Origin: Sediminivirga luteola
GTDB lineage: Bacteria; Actinomycetota; Actinomycetes; Actinomycetales; Brevibacteriaceae
Assembly: GCF_014639315.1 (NCBI RefSeq)
Contig: NZ_BMFY01000017.1
Coordinates: 1-64,000, forward strand
Length of the DNA stretch: 64,000 nt
Direction of reading: 5' to 3'
A program made the translations under genes and the position numbers. The notes beneath the pieces are model-generated. The model ran no database searches and was not told the DNA's origin. It saw only the letters and a program-made list of their open reading frames with translations. The stretch's first letter is position 1, and each line of letters starts with the position of its first letter. This document shows positions 27,029 to 36,755 of this stretch, in pieces.

Positions 27029-30000
27029 TCAGTTGTCCTGATCCGCTCCGGCGGTGCCGCGCTTGCGGCGGCTCAGGTAGAGCGCCGAGCCACCGGCGGC
27101 GAGGAGCACGAGCGCCGCCAGCAGGGCGCTCAGCTCGGTGCCGGTGAAGGGCAACCGGTCCGGGCCGCCGGCCTTGCCCGGGCCACCTGGCTGGGCGGGT
27201 GGCTCGCTGACCGGGTTGGAGGTGCACAGCGGGTTGTCCTCCACGCACTCCGTGGGCGGCTCCTGGCCGTCCGGGACGAGGAAGTTCGCCACTGCCCCGT
27301 CGCCGCGCTCGGCGTGCGGGTTGACCTTCACCTGGTAGGTGACGGTGCCCGTCGCGCCGGGTTCCACGGTTCCGGTGATCTGCAGCGTCCCATCCTGGGG
27401 GCCGTCCACGCTCAGGCCCTCGGAGACCTCGCCGATGCCGACCCACTCGGCGTCGTCGAGCACCTCGGCCAGATGGTCGGTGTAGGCCACCTGGGCCGCG
27501 CCCTTGCCGGTGTTCTCGAAGGACAGGGTGTAGGTGAGAACCTCACCGGCGTCCACCTCGGTGCCCGATTCGGGGTTGACCGATTTGCCGGGCTTGATAT
27601 CGCCGACCGGGTTGCACGTGGCATGGTCGTTGTTCTCCTCGCACGCCTCGTTCGGGTCCTCCGGCACCTCCTGATCGGGATCGAGGACGAAGTTCGCGAG
27701 GACGTCGTCGCCGCGATCAGAGTCCTTGACCTTCACCGTGTAGGTGACGGTGGCCGTGTCCCCGGCACCGAGCTCACCCGAGATCCGGATGACCTCGCCG
27801 TCAAGGACCGCGGTCAGGCCGCCGTCGACGTCGGGGCCGCCAATGAGCTCCGCATCGTCGAGCACGTGCACCAGGCTGTCCACACGGTCGACCGTGCCGG
27901 CAGCCTTGCCGGTGTTGACGTACTCGATGGTGTAGGCGAGCTCCTGGCCGGGCACCACCGGGGTCCCCGAGGCCGGGTTCACGGACTTGGCGTCCGCGAT
28001 CTCCGGGATCGGGTTCGTCGTGGAGCACTCCGAGCCGTCGACCGGGACGCACTCGTCGGTGCCGGTCTTGACGATCGCGTTCTCCAGCTGGTTGTCCCCG
28101 CGCTCACCGTCGGCCTTGACCTTCACGGTGTATTCCACCGCGCCGGTCTGGCCCGGATCGAGGGCACCGGTCACCTGGATGGTGCCGTCGGCGATCTGGG
28201 CGTTCAGGCCGCCGTCGACGACCACCGGGCCGTCGATCAGATCGGCGTCGTCGAGCACGCCGGACAGGTCATCGGTGAAATCGACCTTGCCAGCGGCCTG
28301 ACCGGTGTTCTCGAACACGAGGGTGTAGGTCACCTCGTCGCCGGCGAGGACGGTCTCCTCGTTGCCAGCGTCCACGAGCTTGCCGCCGAGAACGTTCGGC
28401 AGCGGGGTCTCGGTGCACTCCGGGTTGTCAGCCTCGCACTCCTGCGGCGGGACCTCGCCGGGCGGCACCAGGAAGTTGCCGGCGAGGTTGTCGCCGCGTT
28501 CGGTCTCCGGCTTCACCGTCACCTGGTAGGTGATGGTGGCCGTCTCGTCCGGGGCGAGCTGACCGCCGATGTGGAAGCGCCCGTCCTGCACCTGGCTCAC
28601 CGTGACGGACGGGTTGTCCGATTGCGGCGCGGCGGTCAGCTCGGCGTCGTCGAGCACATCGCTCAGGACGTCCTCGCGATCCACCGGGCCGGCGGTCGCG
28701 CCGGTGTTGGTGACGGTGATCGTGTAGGTCAGCACGGTGCCGGCCTCGATCGGATCGTCGCTGGCGGCGACGGTCTTCTCATAGGCCACCGCGGCGATCG
28801 GCGAGCAGGTGGAGGTGTCGGTGTCCTCGCACTCGTCCTCCTCGGACGGGGGCGGAGGAATCTCCTCGTCGCCGTCCAGGAGGTGGTTCACCAGTCGGTC
28901 GTCACCACGGTCGCCGTCGGGCAGCACCTCGACCTGATAGGTCACGGTGAGGCGGTCCCCGGCCGGCACGGAGCCGGTCACGCCGAGCTCATCGCCGTTC
29001 AGGGATGCGGTCAGCCCGTCGTCCGCGCTGACCGAACCGTCCACCACGGAGGCGTCGTCCAGGACGTAGCCGAGGTAGTCGGTGTGATCGACCGTGGCGG
29101 CGGCCTTGCCGTCGTTCTTGAACCACAGCGTGTAAGTCACCGTCGAACCGGCCACCAGCGGGTCATCGGACGAGACCGAGGTCTTGCCCCAGGTCAGATC
29201 CGATCCGGGCGTGATGGTGGAATCGCAGTCGAGCCCGTCGACGGCCTGGCCGCCGAGCACGCAGGCGGAGTTGATGAGTTCCTGGTTGCCCTCGCCGGTG
29301 TAGGTGACCGTGTAGGTCAGCACCGTCGTCTGGCCCGCGGTGAGCGGACCGGACCACTTCAGCGTCGTGCCGTCGATGGCCGGGGCGGCGCCGACGGTGG
29401 AGGACAGGGAGCCGTCCACCAGGGCCGCGTCGTCCAGGACGTCGGACAGATCATCCTCGACCAAGGCGGGGGCGCTCGCGGTGTAGTTCCCGGGGCCCAC
29501 ATTGGTGACCGTCACCGTGTAGGTGAGCGTCTCACCGACCTCGGGCAGTTCGGTCTTGTCCGCGCTCTTGACGATCGTCAGGCCGGGCAGATCGAACTCC
29601 TCACAGGCCACGCCGTCATCGCCGCAGTCCGGCGTGGTCGGCGGGTCATTGGGATCCGGAGGCGTATCACCGGGCCAGGCGACATTCTTGACCTCGCGGT
29701 CGCCGCCGTGCCGCAGCTCGACCTGGTACTCGATCACGACCGTCTTACCGGCCGCCAGCGGACCGCTCCAGGAGAGCAGGGTGCCCACCACGACCGGATC
29801 GCTCACCGGCTGACCGTCGACGGTGGCCTTGAGCGACCCCGGGACGATGCCGCCGTCATCCAGCACACCGGACAGATCGTCCAGGACGACCGCGGGATTC
29901 TGGCTGGTGAAGTCACCTGTGCCGGTGTTCGTCGCTTCAACGGTGTAGGTGACGGTGTTCCCGACGCGGGTCTCCACCGAAGCGTCTGAACTCTTCGTCA

Positions 30001-31285
30001 CGTTGAGCACGGGTTCGCTGTAGAACTCGACCTCAGCCGGATCCGGCGGGTTGAGCCCGCGGTTGTCCTCGATGTTGTCGGGCCCGTTCACGTAGGTAAC
30101 CGGTGATTCGTCGGCACCGCGCGGCGCTTCGGAAGTGACGTCCACCGAGATGGTGCAGGAAGCCACCCCTGTTGCCAGAGTTCCATTCGTCACCGTGATA
30201 GCTGATCCGCCAGCCGGTGCATCTATATCCGCTGTGCAGGTCGTGGACAAGTTGGGGTTGCCTGCCAGGACGAGACCTTGCGGAAGACGATCCGTGAAGC
30301 CCCAGCCGCCTTTTTCTGCCAGCTCTGAGGTGTTGGTCACCGTCAGTGTCAGCCGCGAAGACTCACCCACCGGTACGCGGGACGGAGCGAACTCCTTGTC
30401 TAGCTGCGGGGTGACGTCCAGTACCCGGATGTTGTCGTAGGCGCCGTCGTTACCGCCGCCGTTACCGTTCTCGTTGCGGAGAACGATTCCGAAATTGTCT
30501 CCATCGACCAGAATCGACGAATCTGCAGCGAAGCTGCCCACGCTGACTGGAACAGGCGTCCCATTGGCACGCGGAACAGTCAGTTCTGTTGCGCGAGGGT
30601 CGTCACATGGGTCGATAGCTGTGTTGGATACCGGTATTTCGTTGCCGTTCGCGTCTAGAAGGTAGAACCGGAGTTCCGGATGCGTGGCGTGGCAGTTCAT
30701 GGCGCCTGCATCGACCGAGAACGTCAGAAACCGGTTCTCCCGTACCAACGGAAGCGGGTTGACAGTACGGAACTGGACGAGGTTGTCCGCCGCACTACCC
30801 GACGTGTAGGAGGCTGCGGCAGCATTCTGCGCCGGGTCAGCCGCCCCTCGTAGAACACCGAGCGCGTAAGGAACCGCACTGAGGTTGTTGTAGTGCTCCG
30901 GTCCCCCACAGTCCGACGGGTCCCTGGGGCTCTGCTGGTTGATGATGAAACCGTTGCAGTTCGGGCGGCTGACCCAGTAACCGTCGCCGGTGTACGTTGC
31001 GCCCGAGACGCCGGTGTAGTCAGTCAGGAGGATGTTCGTGTTCGGCTGGCGGTTCTCGAAGTCTTCCTCGTACACGACTTCTGGGTCACCCGGGATTCCA
31101 GGATTTCCCGGCGCTGCGTACGCCGGGGTTGTAGCCGGAGAGACGACCACGAGTGCCGTCCCGGCGAGCAACGCGAGGATCGCGAGGATCCCCGCTGACA
31201 TACTGACGTTCTCGGCAGCCGTCGCGCTGCGCCCGCCATACCGGCGTGCGTGCGAGGGCGAGAACCGTCTCAGCAAGCTGAGCAC
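27029..31285 (-). CDS. LPXTG-anchored surface protein with eight DUF11-like repeats
   Basis: 1418-aa secreted protein. A signal segment (residues about 28-57) ends TTPAYA-APG. Residues about 60-290 form a unique beta-rich domain with paired Cys. From about residue 295 follow eight repeats of 110-130 residues, each opening with a Lys-containing strand and a core such as TVTYTVEATNTG, TLTYTVTVTNVG or VLTYTLSFENTG, and each with an LDDA-type motif. The last four are linked by Cys-pair spacers. The C-terminus has LPFTG, a hydrophobic span and RRKR, a canonical sortase signal. GTG 31285 has AAGGAG 6 nt upstream. Protein is very acidic. Probably a stalk-like adhesin or wall layer; no sortase gene is adjacent. 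Confidence 0.9.
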   Translation of the reverse strand: MLSLLRRFSPSHARRYGGRSATAAENVSMSAGILAILALLAGTALVVVSPATTPAYAAPGNPGIPGDPEVVYEEDFENRQPNTNILLTDYTGVSGATYTGDGYWVSRPNCNGFIINQQSPRDPSDCGGPEHYNNLSAVPYALGVLRGAADPAQNAAAASYTSGSAADNLVQFRTVNPLPLVRENRFLTFSVDAGAMNCHATHPELRFYLLDANGNEIPVSNTAIDPCDDPRATELTVPRANGTPVPVSVGSFAADSSILVDGDNFGIVLRNENGNGGGNDGAYDNIRVLDVTPQLDKEFAPSRVPVGESSRLTLTVTNTSELAEKGGWGFTDRLPQGLVLAGNPNLSTTCTADIDAPAGGSAITVTNGTLATGVASCTISVDVTSEAPRGADESPVTYVNGPDNIEDNRGLNPPDPAEVEFYSEPVLNVTKSSDASVETRVGNTVTYTVEATNTGTGDFTSQNPAVVLDDLSGVLDDGGIVPGSLKATVDGQPVSDPVVVGTLLSWSGPLAAGKTVVIEYQVELRHGGDREVKNVAWPGDTPPDPNDPPTTPDCGDDGVACEEFDLPGLTIVKSADKTELPEVGETLTYTVTVTNVGPGNYTASAPALVEDDLSDVLDDAALVDGSLSSTVGAAPAIDGTTLKWSGPLTAGQTTVLTYTVTYTGEGNQELINSACVLGGQAVDGLDCDSTITPGSDLTWGKTSVSSDDPLVAGSTVTYTLWFKNDGKAAATVDHTDYLGYVLDDASVVDGSVSADDGLTASLNGDELGVTGSVPAGDRLTVTYQVEVLPDGDRGDDRLVNHLLDGDEEIPPPPSEEDECEDTDTSTCSPIAAVAYEKTVAASDDPIEAGTVLTYTITVTNTGATAGPVDREDVLSDVLDDAELTAAPQSDNPSVTVSQVQDGRFHIGGQLAPDETATITYQVTVKPETERGDNLAGNFLVPPGEVPPQECEADNPECTETPLPNVLGGKLVDAGNEETVLAGDEVTYTLVFENTGQAAGKVDFTDDLSGVLDDADLIDGPVVVDGGLNAQIADGTIQVTGALDPGQTGAVEYTVKVKADGERGDNQLENAIVKTGTDECVPVDGSECSTTNPIPEIADAKSVNPASGTPVVPGQELAYTIEYVNTGKAAGTVDRVDSLVHVLDDAELIGGPDVDGGLTAVLDGEVIRISGELGAGDTATVTYTVKVKDSDRGDDVLANFVLDPDQEVPEDPNEACEENNDHATCNPVGDIKPGKSVNPESGTEVDAGEVLTYTLSFENTGKGAAQVAYTDHLAEVLDDAEWVGIGEVSEGLSVDGPQDGTLQITGTVEPGATGTVTYQVKVNPHAERGDGAVANFLVPDGQEPPTECVEDNPLCTSNPVSEPPAQPGGPGKAGGPDRLPFTGTELSALLAALVLLAAGGSALYLSRRKRGTAGADQDN

Positions 31286-31537
31286 AATTCGCTCCTTCTT
31301 CCATCTCAATAGGGAATACCCCGCTGTCCCTCGGGTCAATGCGACAAGCGCAGTGCGCCCCGGGAGCCAATGGGTCACTCTCACTCTGGGAAGTTCCTGA
31401 GTGCAGATCTACGTATTGAGGGGTTTATGGTCCCCGGGCTGGGCCTCGTCTCTCGTGGAGCGTGCAGGTGACACCGAGTACTGTGTTGCGTCCAGGACAG
31501 TTCAGAACGGTTCAGGCTCCCGCCCGGCCGCTAAGGC

Positions 31538-33760
31538 TCAGCGCTGCGCGAAGAGCCCGAGTTCATGGGCCCGCGTGATGGCCTGTTCCCGGGAGTTCAC
31601 CTGCAGCTTCCGGTACACCGCCTGCGCCTGCTTCTTCACCGTGGAAAGGGCCCGGCACTCCCGCTCGGCGATCTCCTGCAGAGTGGCGCCGCTGTCGATT
31701 TCCCTGAGGATGTGGAGTTCCCTGCGGGTCAGCTCCACCACGAGCGCCTCATCGGGGAACACATCGCGCGTCCGGGCGGCACGGGTTCGCAGCGTCTGAG
31801 CGGTCACGCCCGTCTCACCGTGGCGAGCGGCGACGTCGTCCCACACGGGGTGGTCTTCCAGCAGCCTCAGCGCCACCTGCTTGAATCGCCCTGGCAGGAG
31901 GACCAGCGGAGTCAGGGTGCCCAAGCTCGCGCACATCTCCGCCGCACGGCGCAGTTCGCGCTCACCGCGGGCGGGCTGCCCCTCGGCGAACCACGCCATC
32001 GCCGCGATCGCGCGCAGCTCGGCGCGTTCGCGCATCAGGAGATCCATCGAATCGGTGTACTGCCCGGCCAGGTGCCCCGCGCGCTCATACTGCCCGCCGA
32101 TCAGCCAGAGGCGCGCCGCCGGCACCCGGAGGCTGGAGACATCGGCGAGGTGCTCGTCCAGCAGCGCCTTCGCTTGCTGGAGACGTCCGGCCGCCAGCAG
32201 CGCCTCGACGCGCATCCGCGTGTAGACCGCGGTCGCCAGCCCCTTGGCCCGCAGCTGCGCGGGGTGACGGTGCGCCATGTCGTCGATCCGCAGCGACCAG
32301 CGGCCGGTCTCCCCGGACAGCAGGGTGTGCAGATGCTCCACCGCCGCCAGCAGCGGCCACAGGGCCATCTCCGTCAGCTGGCCTTCCCGGTCCGCGATGA
32401 TCTTCCCGGCCTCCGGCACCGCCAGCGCGTCCAGCAGGGTCAGCGCGCGCGTGTACTCCCCCGGAAGGGAAAGGCCGCTGGGCTCCCAGGCGTCCGGGAG
32501 GGCCTTGCGGCCGCTCAGGAAGGCGTGGATCAGCGCGACGTAGTCGCCGGACTTCCGCGACACGGGTGTCTCGCACGCCTGGCGGACGCCCGGCGTAGCG
32601 GCGAAGGAGAACTGCTCCGCCGCGGCGTCCAGTTCCCCGGTGAGCCCGGCGGCCACGCCGCGGTGGTAGTGGAACATCTCCAGAGCCTGGCGGGCGGGCA
32701 GCTTGCCGGCCCTCGCCAGCTGCTCCAGCCTGCGCTGGGCGAGCAGACCGAGCCGGACGGCGTCGCCGTTACGGCCCTGAGCGTGCAGGGCGAAGGTGGC
32801 GTAGCCGGCGGTGACGGCGACCTCGTCGGCACCCTTGAGCACACTCAGGAAATCCGGCCGCAGCGACCGGGTCGCGGCGACGAGGTGGGGCCGGGCACGG
32901 GACAGCCCGCGCACCATCTCGCAGGTGGCGGTACCGCCGGGTTTCGGGGTGACGAAAGCGGCGTGCACGCCCATCAGCCGCAGCACGGGAGCGTGCTGCG
33001 CCACGGCGCGGGGCAGATTGTCCAGAGCCAGGCGCGTCTGCCGGTGATAGTGGGTGAGCGCGTCGCTGCAACGGTGGGCGCACAAGTGCACCAGGACGTC
33101 CCAGCGGCCGGCGCGGCGGGCCTGGATCAGCTGCTCGCCGAGCAGATCACTCGCGCGGGCGGCGGTCAGCGCGTCCAGGAGACCGGCGCTCAGCGCCCGG
33201 CGGTCCAGGTCGAGGGGCATGGCCTGCATGAGCGCACGGCCCACCGCCCAGGGCACAGACCAGCCGGGACGGGAGTCGTCCTGCGGGCTGATGCACACCC
33301 CGGCCGGTACCAGCACGCCGGCGGCGACCATGTCCACGACGAGTTGCGCGGGTTCCAGCGCGGCGTCCTGGAGGAAGCCCACGCCCAGGCGCGGCGCGCA
33401 GGCGGTGATGGCGGCCTGCAGGGAAGCCGGCGTGACCGTGTCGAGCAGAGAGGCGCACAGCGCCGCGGCGCGGAGAACATCACCGTCGTCCTGGTCCCAC
33501 AGCGATCTCAGCTCCTCCGCCAGCGCGAGCGCCACGGCCCGGCTGTTCATCAGGTCCCGCACCCCGTGTGTTCCGGTCACCCGGAGCACGGCTGCCGCCC
33601 AGGCCGGATGGCCCGCAGTCCGCGCCCGCAGCAGCTCCGCGGTCTCGTCGTCGACGTGATGGCCGTCCTGAGCCAGACGGCGGGCGAAACCGGCGGGTGC
33701 GGTCCCGGGATGAGCACCCGCGACATCACCCCCGTGGAGCGCAGAGGACTGCTTCATCAT
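31538..33760 (-). CDS. LuxR-family regulator lacking the NTPase domain
   Basis: 740-aa protein ending with a LuxR-like HTH (ELTRRELHILREIDSGATLQ then STVKKQAQAVYRKLQVN, then SREQAITRAHELG). The N-terminal about 650 residues are helical and TPR/ARM-like, with DETAELLRARTAGHPAWAA resembling the post-ATPase part of LAL regulators. No Walker A is present. In the HTH the usual 'NTVKTHL' is STVKKQA, so DNA recognition may differ. The start at 33760 (ATG ATG) follows AAGGTGA. It lies upstream of the DUF11 surface-protein gene in the same direction with a 252-bp gap, and probably controls it or arose by loss of the NTPase half of a neighbour-type regulator. Confidence 0.75.
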   Translation of the reverse strand: MMKQSSALHGGDVAGAHPGTAPAGFARRLAQDGHHVDDETAELLRARTAGHPAWAAAVLRVTGTHGVRDLMNSRAVALALAEELRSLWDQDDGDVLRAAALCASLLDTVTPASLQAAITACAPRLGVGFLQDAALEPAQLVVDMVAAGVLVPAGVCISPQDDSRPGWSVPWAVGRALMQAMPLDLDRRALSAGLLDALTAARASDLLGEQLIQARRAGRWDVLVHLCAHRCSDALTHYHRQTRLALDNLPRAVAQHAPVLRLMGVHAAFVTPKPGGTATCEMVRGLSRARPHLVAATRSLRPDFLSVLKGADEVAVTAGYATFALHAQGRNGDAVRLGLLAQRRLEQLARAGKLPARQALEMFHYHRGVAAGLTGELDAAAEQFSFAATPGVRQACETPVSRKSGDYVALIHAFLSGRKALPDAWEPSGLSLPGEYTRALTLLDALAVPEAGKIIADREGQLTEMALWPLLAAVEHLHTLLSGETGRWSLRIDDMAHRHPAQLRAKGLATAVYTRMRVEALLAAGRLQQAKALLDEHLADVSSLRVPAARLWLIGGQYERAGHLAGQYTDSMDLLMRERAELRAIAAMAWFAEGQPARGERELRRAAEMCASLGTLTPLVLLPGRFKQVALRLLEDHPVWDDVAARHGETGVTAQTLRTRAARTRDVFPDEALVVELTRRELHILREIDSGATLQEIAERECRALSTVKKQAQAVYRKLQVNSREQAITRAHELGLFAQR

Positions 33761-34143
33761 CGAGGTCACCTTCCGACAGCACAGAAACGCCCGGGACACG
33801 GGCACGGTCTATCCACCTGAACGTAAAAGCCAGGGGCGCACGCCCCGGGCACGAAAAAGGCCCATCGAGGCAAAACTGGGCCCAATATCGGAACCTTGGT
33901 GGTCCGTCCACCACTATCGGGGGACGGCGACCGGAATATCGAGCTGTCAGAGGGCGACTTTCACAATCACCCTCGGGGTGAGAAGCACGGGAGAGGGCCG
34001 GAAAAGGATGCATCTCCGCAGGTCAAAGGCCTAGAAATGCGTTTATCCGGAGGGATGCGGGTGAGGCCTGGCCAGCGGGCGGCGCAGGATGCTGGCGCCG
34101 CCGTCAGTACAATTCCGGCGCCGGTAAACACTTTCCATGAAAA
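33761..34143. other. Intergenic region with two inverted repeats
   Basis: 383 bp without a supported gene. TGGTGG-tccgt-CCACCA (33897-33913) lies about 140 bp upstream of the LuxR gene and may be an operator. GGCGGCGC-N9-GCGCCGCC (34078-34102) lies 42 bp beyond the symporter stop and may be its terminator. The segment from about 33940 to 34060 is locally AT-richer. Confidence 0.4.
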
Positions 34144-35673
34144 TTAGCGGGCGTTCTGAACCGCGGCCTCCAGGCTCGTCATACGGCTGTTCTCCGCCTG
34201 TTTCCCGGCAGTCGGCGGAAACAGGAAGGACCCCGCGACGCACACGGCGAAATTGACCGCCAGGCCGTACACGCCGCCGTGAATGCCGAAGACGGTGCTG
34301 TTGCCGGTGAGCGTCATTGCCCCGGCCAGGACGGCCCCGGCGAGCATGCCCCAGAAAACCGGCCAGGCGGCCAGCCGCTTCCAGTAGAGTCCCAGCACGA
34401 ACGCCGGGGCGACCTGCACCAGGATCTCGAACTTGAGCACGAAGATCTGGTACAGCGTGCCTGGCGGGTTCCACGCGATCCACAGCAGCAGCGCGATCAG
34501 CACGATGCCGGCGAGCTTGCCCACCATGACCTTCCGCTGCTGCGGCGCCTCCGGATCGATGTAGCGGCCGTAGATGTCGTGGGAGATCATCGAGGAGAAG
34601 CTCAGCAGCACCGAGTCCGCGGTGGAGACGATCGCGCCCACCACCGCGCCGAACAGGAGCACCATCGTCCAGTAGAAGAACGGGTGCAGCCCGGCGACGT
34701 CATTGGCCAGCAGCCCCACGAGCTGTTCCGAGGCGGAGACGTCCAGGCCCGGATACAGGTCGATGCAGATGATGCCCACCACGAACACCACACCGGAGGT
34801 GATGAACGGCATCCACGTCATCCTGGCCAGGGACCTCTTCAGGATGCGCTCGCTGCGGGAGGAGTAGATCCGCTGGACCGCGTGGGGGTACATCGCCGCC
34901 CCGAAGCCGACCAGGATCAGCATGCTGAGCCAGTTGATATTGGTCGCCAGGTCCGGCACGCCGATCTTCTCGGGTTGCTGGGCCGCGATGGAGGCCGTCA
35001 GGTCGCTCACCCCGCCGCCAGAGAGCACGAGCGCCCCGGCGAGCATGATCGCGATGCCGATCATCAGGATGATGCCCTGCAGCGCATCGGTGATCGCCAC
35101 CGCCCGCATCCCGCCGAGCCATTCGTAGGTCAGCATGATGACGATGAACCCGATGACCGCCCAGCCGTAGGGGATCGCGCCGGCGGTCAGGCCCGCCACC
35201 GCGTGGCCGATCGCGACCAGCTGCTCCAGCAGGTAGTTCGCCAGGCCCCATAGCATCAGCACGATCGCCAGGATCGTCACGGCGCGGGACTGGAAACGGT
35301 GGGTGATCCAGTCCGTCGGCGTGATGAAGTTCTGCTTCTTGCCGATCACGTACAGCCGGGGCGCGAACAGCAGATAGACGCCGATGATGAGGATGAAGAA
35401 CGGGATCGACTGCAGCCAGGAGAAACCCTCCCGGTAAGCCTGCGGCGCATAGCCGACGACCGTGTTGCCGCTGTACTGGGTGGCGTAGAGCGTGAAGAAC
35501 AGGGTGATGACGCCGAGATTGCGTCCGGCGAGGTAGTAGTCCGAGACGCTCTTGCCCAGCTGCTTGCCGCGCCCGGACCACCACCCGATGAGGATCATCG
35601 CGACGCCGTACAGGCACAGGATGACGATCGCGTCGGTGCCGGCGAAGGCCAGTTCCTGGGTCTCCTCTTCCAT
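34144..35673 (-). CDS. Sodium:solute symporter (SSS family), probable 3-hydroxybutyrate or monocarboxylate permease
   Basis: 509-aa membrane protein with about 13 spans. Family marks are VSDYYLAGRNLGVITLFFTLYATQYSGN (read in parts), the Na+-site region GNTVVGYAPQAYREGF, GAAMYPHAVQRIYSS and GAIVSTADSVLLSFSSMISHDIY. It belongs to the PanF/ActP-type branch. The ATG shares one base with the stop of the small membrane-protein gene (TGATG at 35672-35675), so the pair is translated in tandem. It is the last gene of an operon with 3-hydroxybutyrate dehydrogenase, hence the substrate suggestion. Confidence 0.85.
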   Translation of the reverse strand: MEEETQELAFAGTDAIVILCLYGVAMILIGWWSGRGKQLGKSVSDYYLAGRNLGVITLFFTLYATQYSGNTVVGYAPQAYREGFSWLQSIPFFILIIGVYLLFAPRLYVIGKKQNFITPTDWITHRFQSRAVTILAIVLMLWGLANYLLEQLVAIGHAVAGLTAGAIPYGWAVIGFIVIMLTYEWLGGMRAVAITDALQGIILMIGIAIMLAGALVLSGGGVSDLTASIAAQQPEKIGVPDLATNINWLSMLILVGFGAAMYPHAVQRIYSSRSERILKRSLARMTWMPFITSGVVFVVGIICIDLYPGLDVSASEQLVGLLANDVAGLHPFFYWTMVLLFGAVVGAIVSTADSVLLSFSSMISHDIYGRYIDPEAPQQRKVMVGKLAGIVLIALLLWIAWNPPGTLYQIFVLKFEILVQVAPAFVLGLYWKRLAAWPVFWGMLAGAVLAGAMTLTGNSTVFGIHGGVYGLAVNFAVCVAGSFLFPPTAGKQAENSRMTSLEAAVQNAR

Positions 35674-35909
35674 CAGCCGGCCTCCCGCCCGTTCTCCTCC
35701 TCGTCCTCGACGAGGTTCCAGTGCCGCAGGCACACCCAGGTGAGGAACGCGCTCAGCGCCACGGACAGCAGCACGACGAGCACCACCCAGTACGGGATAC
35801 CCAGCACGAACGGCTCGATGCTGCCCGCCGGCAGGTACCAGGGCGCATTGAAGACGACCAGCGCCACCAGGACGATCCAGATCCAGCGCGTGCGGATCGG
35901 TTCCCTCAC
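35673..35909 (-). CDS. Small membrane protein paired with the SSS symporter
   Basis: 78-aa protein with two hydrophobic spans (IWIVLVALVVFNAPWYLP and YWVVLVVLLSVALSAFLTWVCL) and an acidic tail. Its size, topology and place directly before an SSS gene match the DUF997/DUF3311-like partners that accompany PanF-type symporters. GTG 35909 is chosen because AAGGAG lies 7 nt upstream; a start at 35930 is possible. It probably stabilises or modulates the symporter. Confidence 0.75.
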   Translation of the reverse strand: MREPIRTRWIWIVLVALVVFNAPWYLPAGSIEPFVLGIPYWVVLVVLLSVALSAFLTWVCLRHWNLVEDEEENGREAG

Positions 35910-35987
35910 GATGCTTCTCCTTCCAGGCACCCTTGCCCTCTTCGTGCCCGGCCAGCCGGCGGGCCCGGCTCACCGGGCGACGGCTAG

Positions 35988-36755
35988 CTAGCCGGCGGAC
36001 CAGCCCGCGTCGACGCTGTGCGCGGCACCGGTGATGAGGCCGGCGGCATCCGTGGCCAGGAACGCGACCAGCTGCGCCACCTCCTCCGGCTCCGCCAGCC
36101 GCGGCACGGCCGACTTGGCCAGGAAGACCTCCTCGGTGACCGCTTCCTCGCTGATGCCCCGCGAGGCCGCCTGATCGGCGATCTGATCGGCGACCAGCTT
36201 GGTGCGCACATAGCCGGGATTGACGGTGTTGGCAGTGATCCCGTGCGGGCCGCCCTCCAGGGCGACCGTCTTGGTGAGGCCCTGCAGGCCGTGCTTGGCG
36301 GCGATATAGGCGCTCTTGAACGGCGAGGCGCGCAGCCCGTGGACCGAGGACACGTTGATGATCCGGCCCCAGCCGCGCTCCTTCATCGCCGGGAACGCCG
36401 CTCGGGTGAGCAGGAACGGGGCCTCCAGCATGATGCGGTGGATCAGCCGCCACTCCTGCGGCGGGAACTCCTCGACCGGATGGATCCGCTGGATACCGGC
36501 GTTGTTCACCAGGATGTCCGTGTCCAAGCGGAGCTCGTCCAGTTCCTCGGTGCGGCTCAGGTCCACCGGCCACGCGGTGCCGCCGAGCTCGGCCGCCGTG
36601 GCGGCACAGGCATCGGCGTCCACATCCGCGACCGTGACCTGCGCCCCGGCCGCGGCCAGGGACTGGGCGATGGCCTTGCCCAGTCCCCGGCCCGCTCCGG
36701 TGACGACGGCGCGCCGTCCTGTCAGTGCGTCCGGGGCGATCACCGTACGGCTCAC
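35988..36755 (-). CDS. 3-Hydroxybutyrate dehydrogenase
   Basis: 255-aa SDR that oxidises 3-hydroxybutyrate to acetoacetate with NAD. Motifs: AVVTGAGRGLGKAIA, DILVNNAGIQRIHPVEEFP, catalytic Ser in NVSSVHGLRASPFKSAYIAA with YxxxK as YIAAK, and the substrate-loop NPGYVRTKLVADQIADQA followed by GISEEAV, a pattern specific to HBDH among SDRs. GTG 36755 overlaps the MHS transporter stop by 4 bp. Likely feeds PHB-derived or imported 3-hydroxybutyrate into acetyl-CoA; the CoA-transferase at 10303 is not obviously linked. Confidence 0.9.
   Translation of the reverse strand: MSRTVIAPDALTGRRAVVTGAGRGLGKAIAQSLAAAGAQVTVADVDADACAATAAELGGTAWPVDLSRTEELDELRLDTDILVNNAGIQRIHPVEEFPPQEWRLIHRIMLEAPFLLTRAAFPAMKERGWGRIINVSSVHGLRASPFKSAYIAAKHGLQGLTKTVALEGGPHGITANTVNPGYVRTKLVADQIADQAASRGISEEAVTEEVFLAKSAVPRLAEPEEVAQLVAFLATDAAGLITGAAHSVDAGWSAG

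Noticed and set aside
26951-29989. A 1012-codon open frame on the + strand
   Set aside because: It lies antisense to the DUF11 surface-protein gene, whose protein has clear repeats, signal peptide and LPXTG. The + frame is open only because of high G+C.
27029-31285. Possible CRISPR or tandem DNA repeat
   Set aside because: The repeated patterns are protein repeats of about 110-130 codons with divergent DNA, not short direct repeats with spacers.
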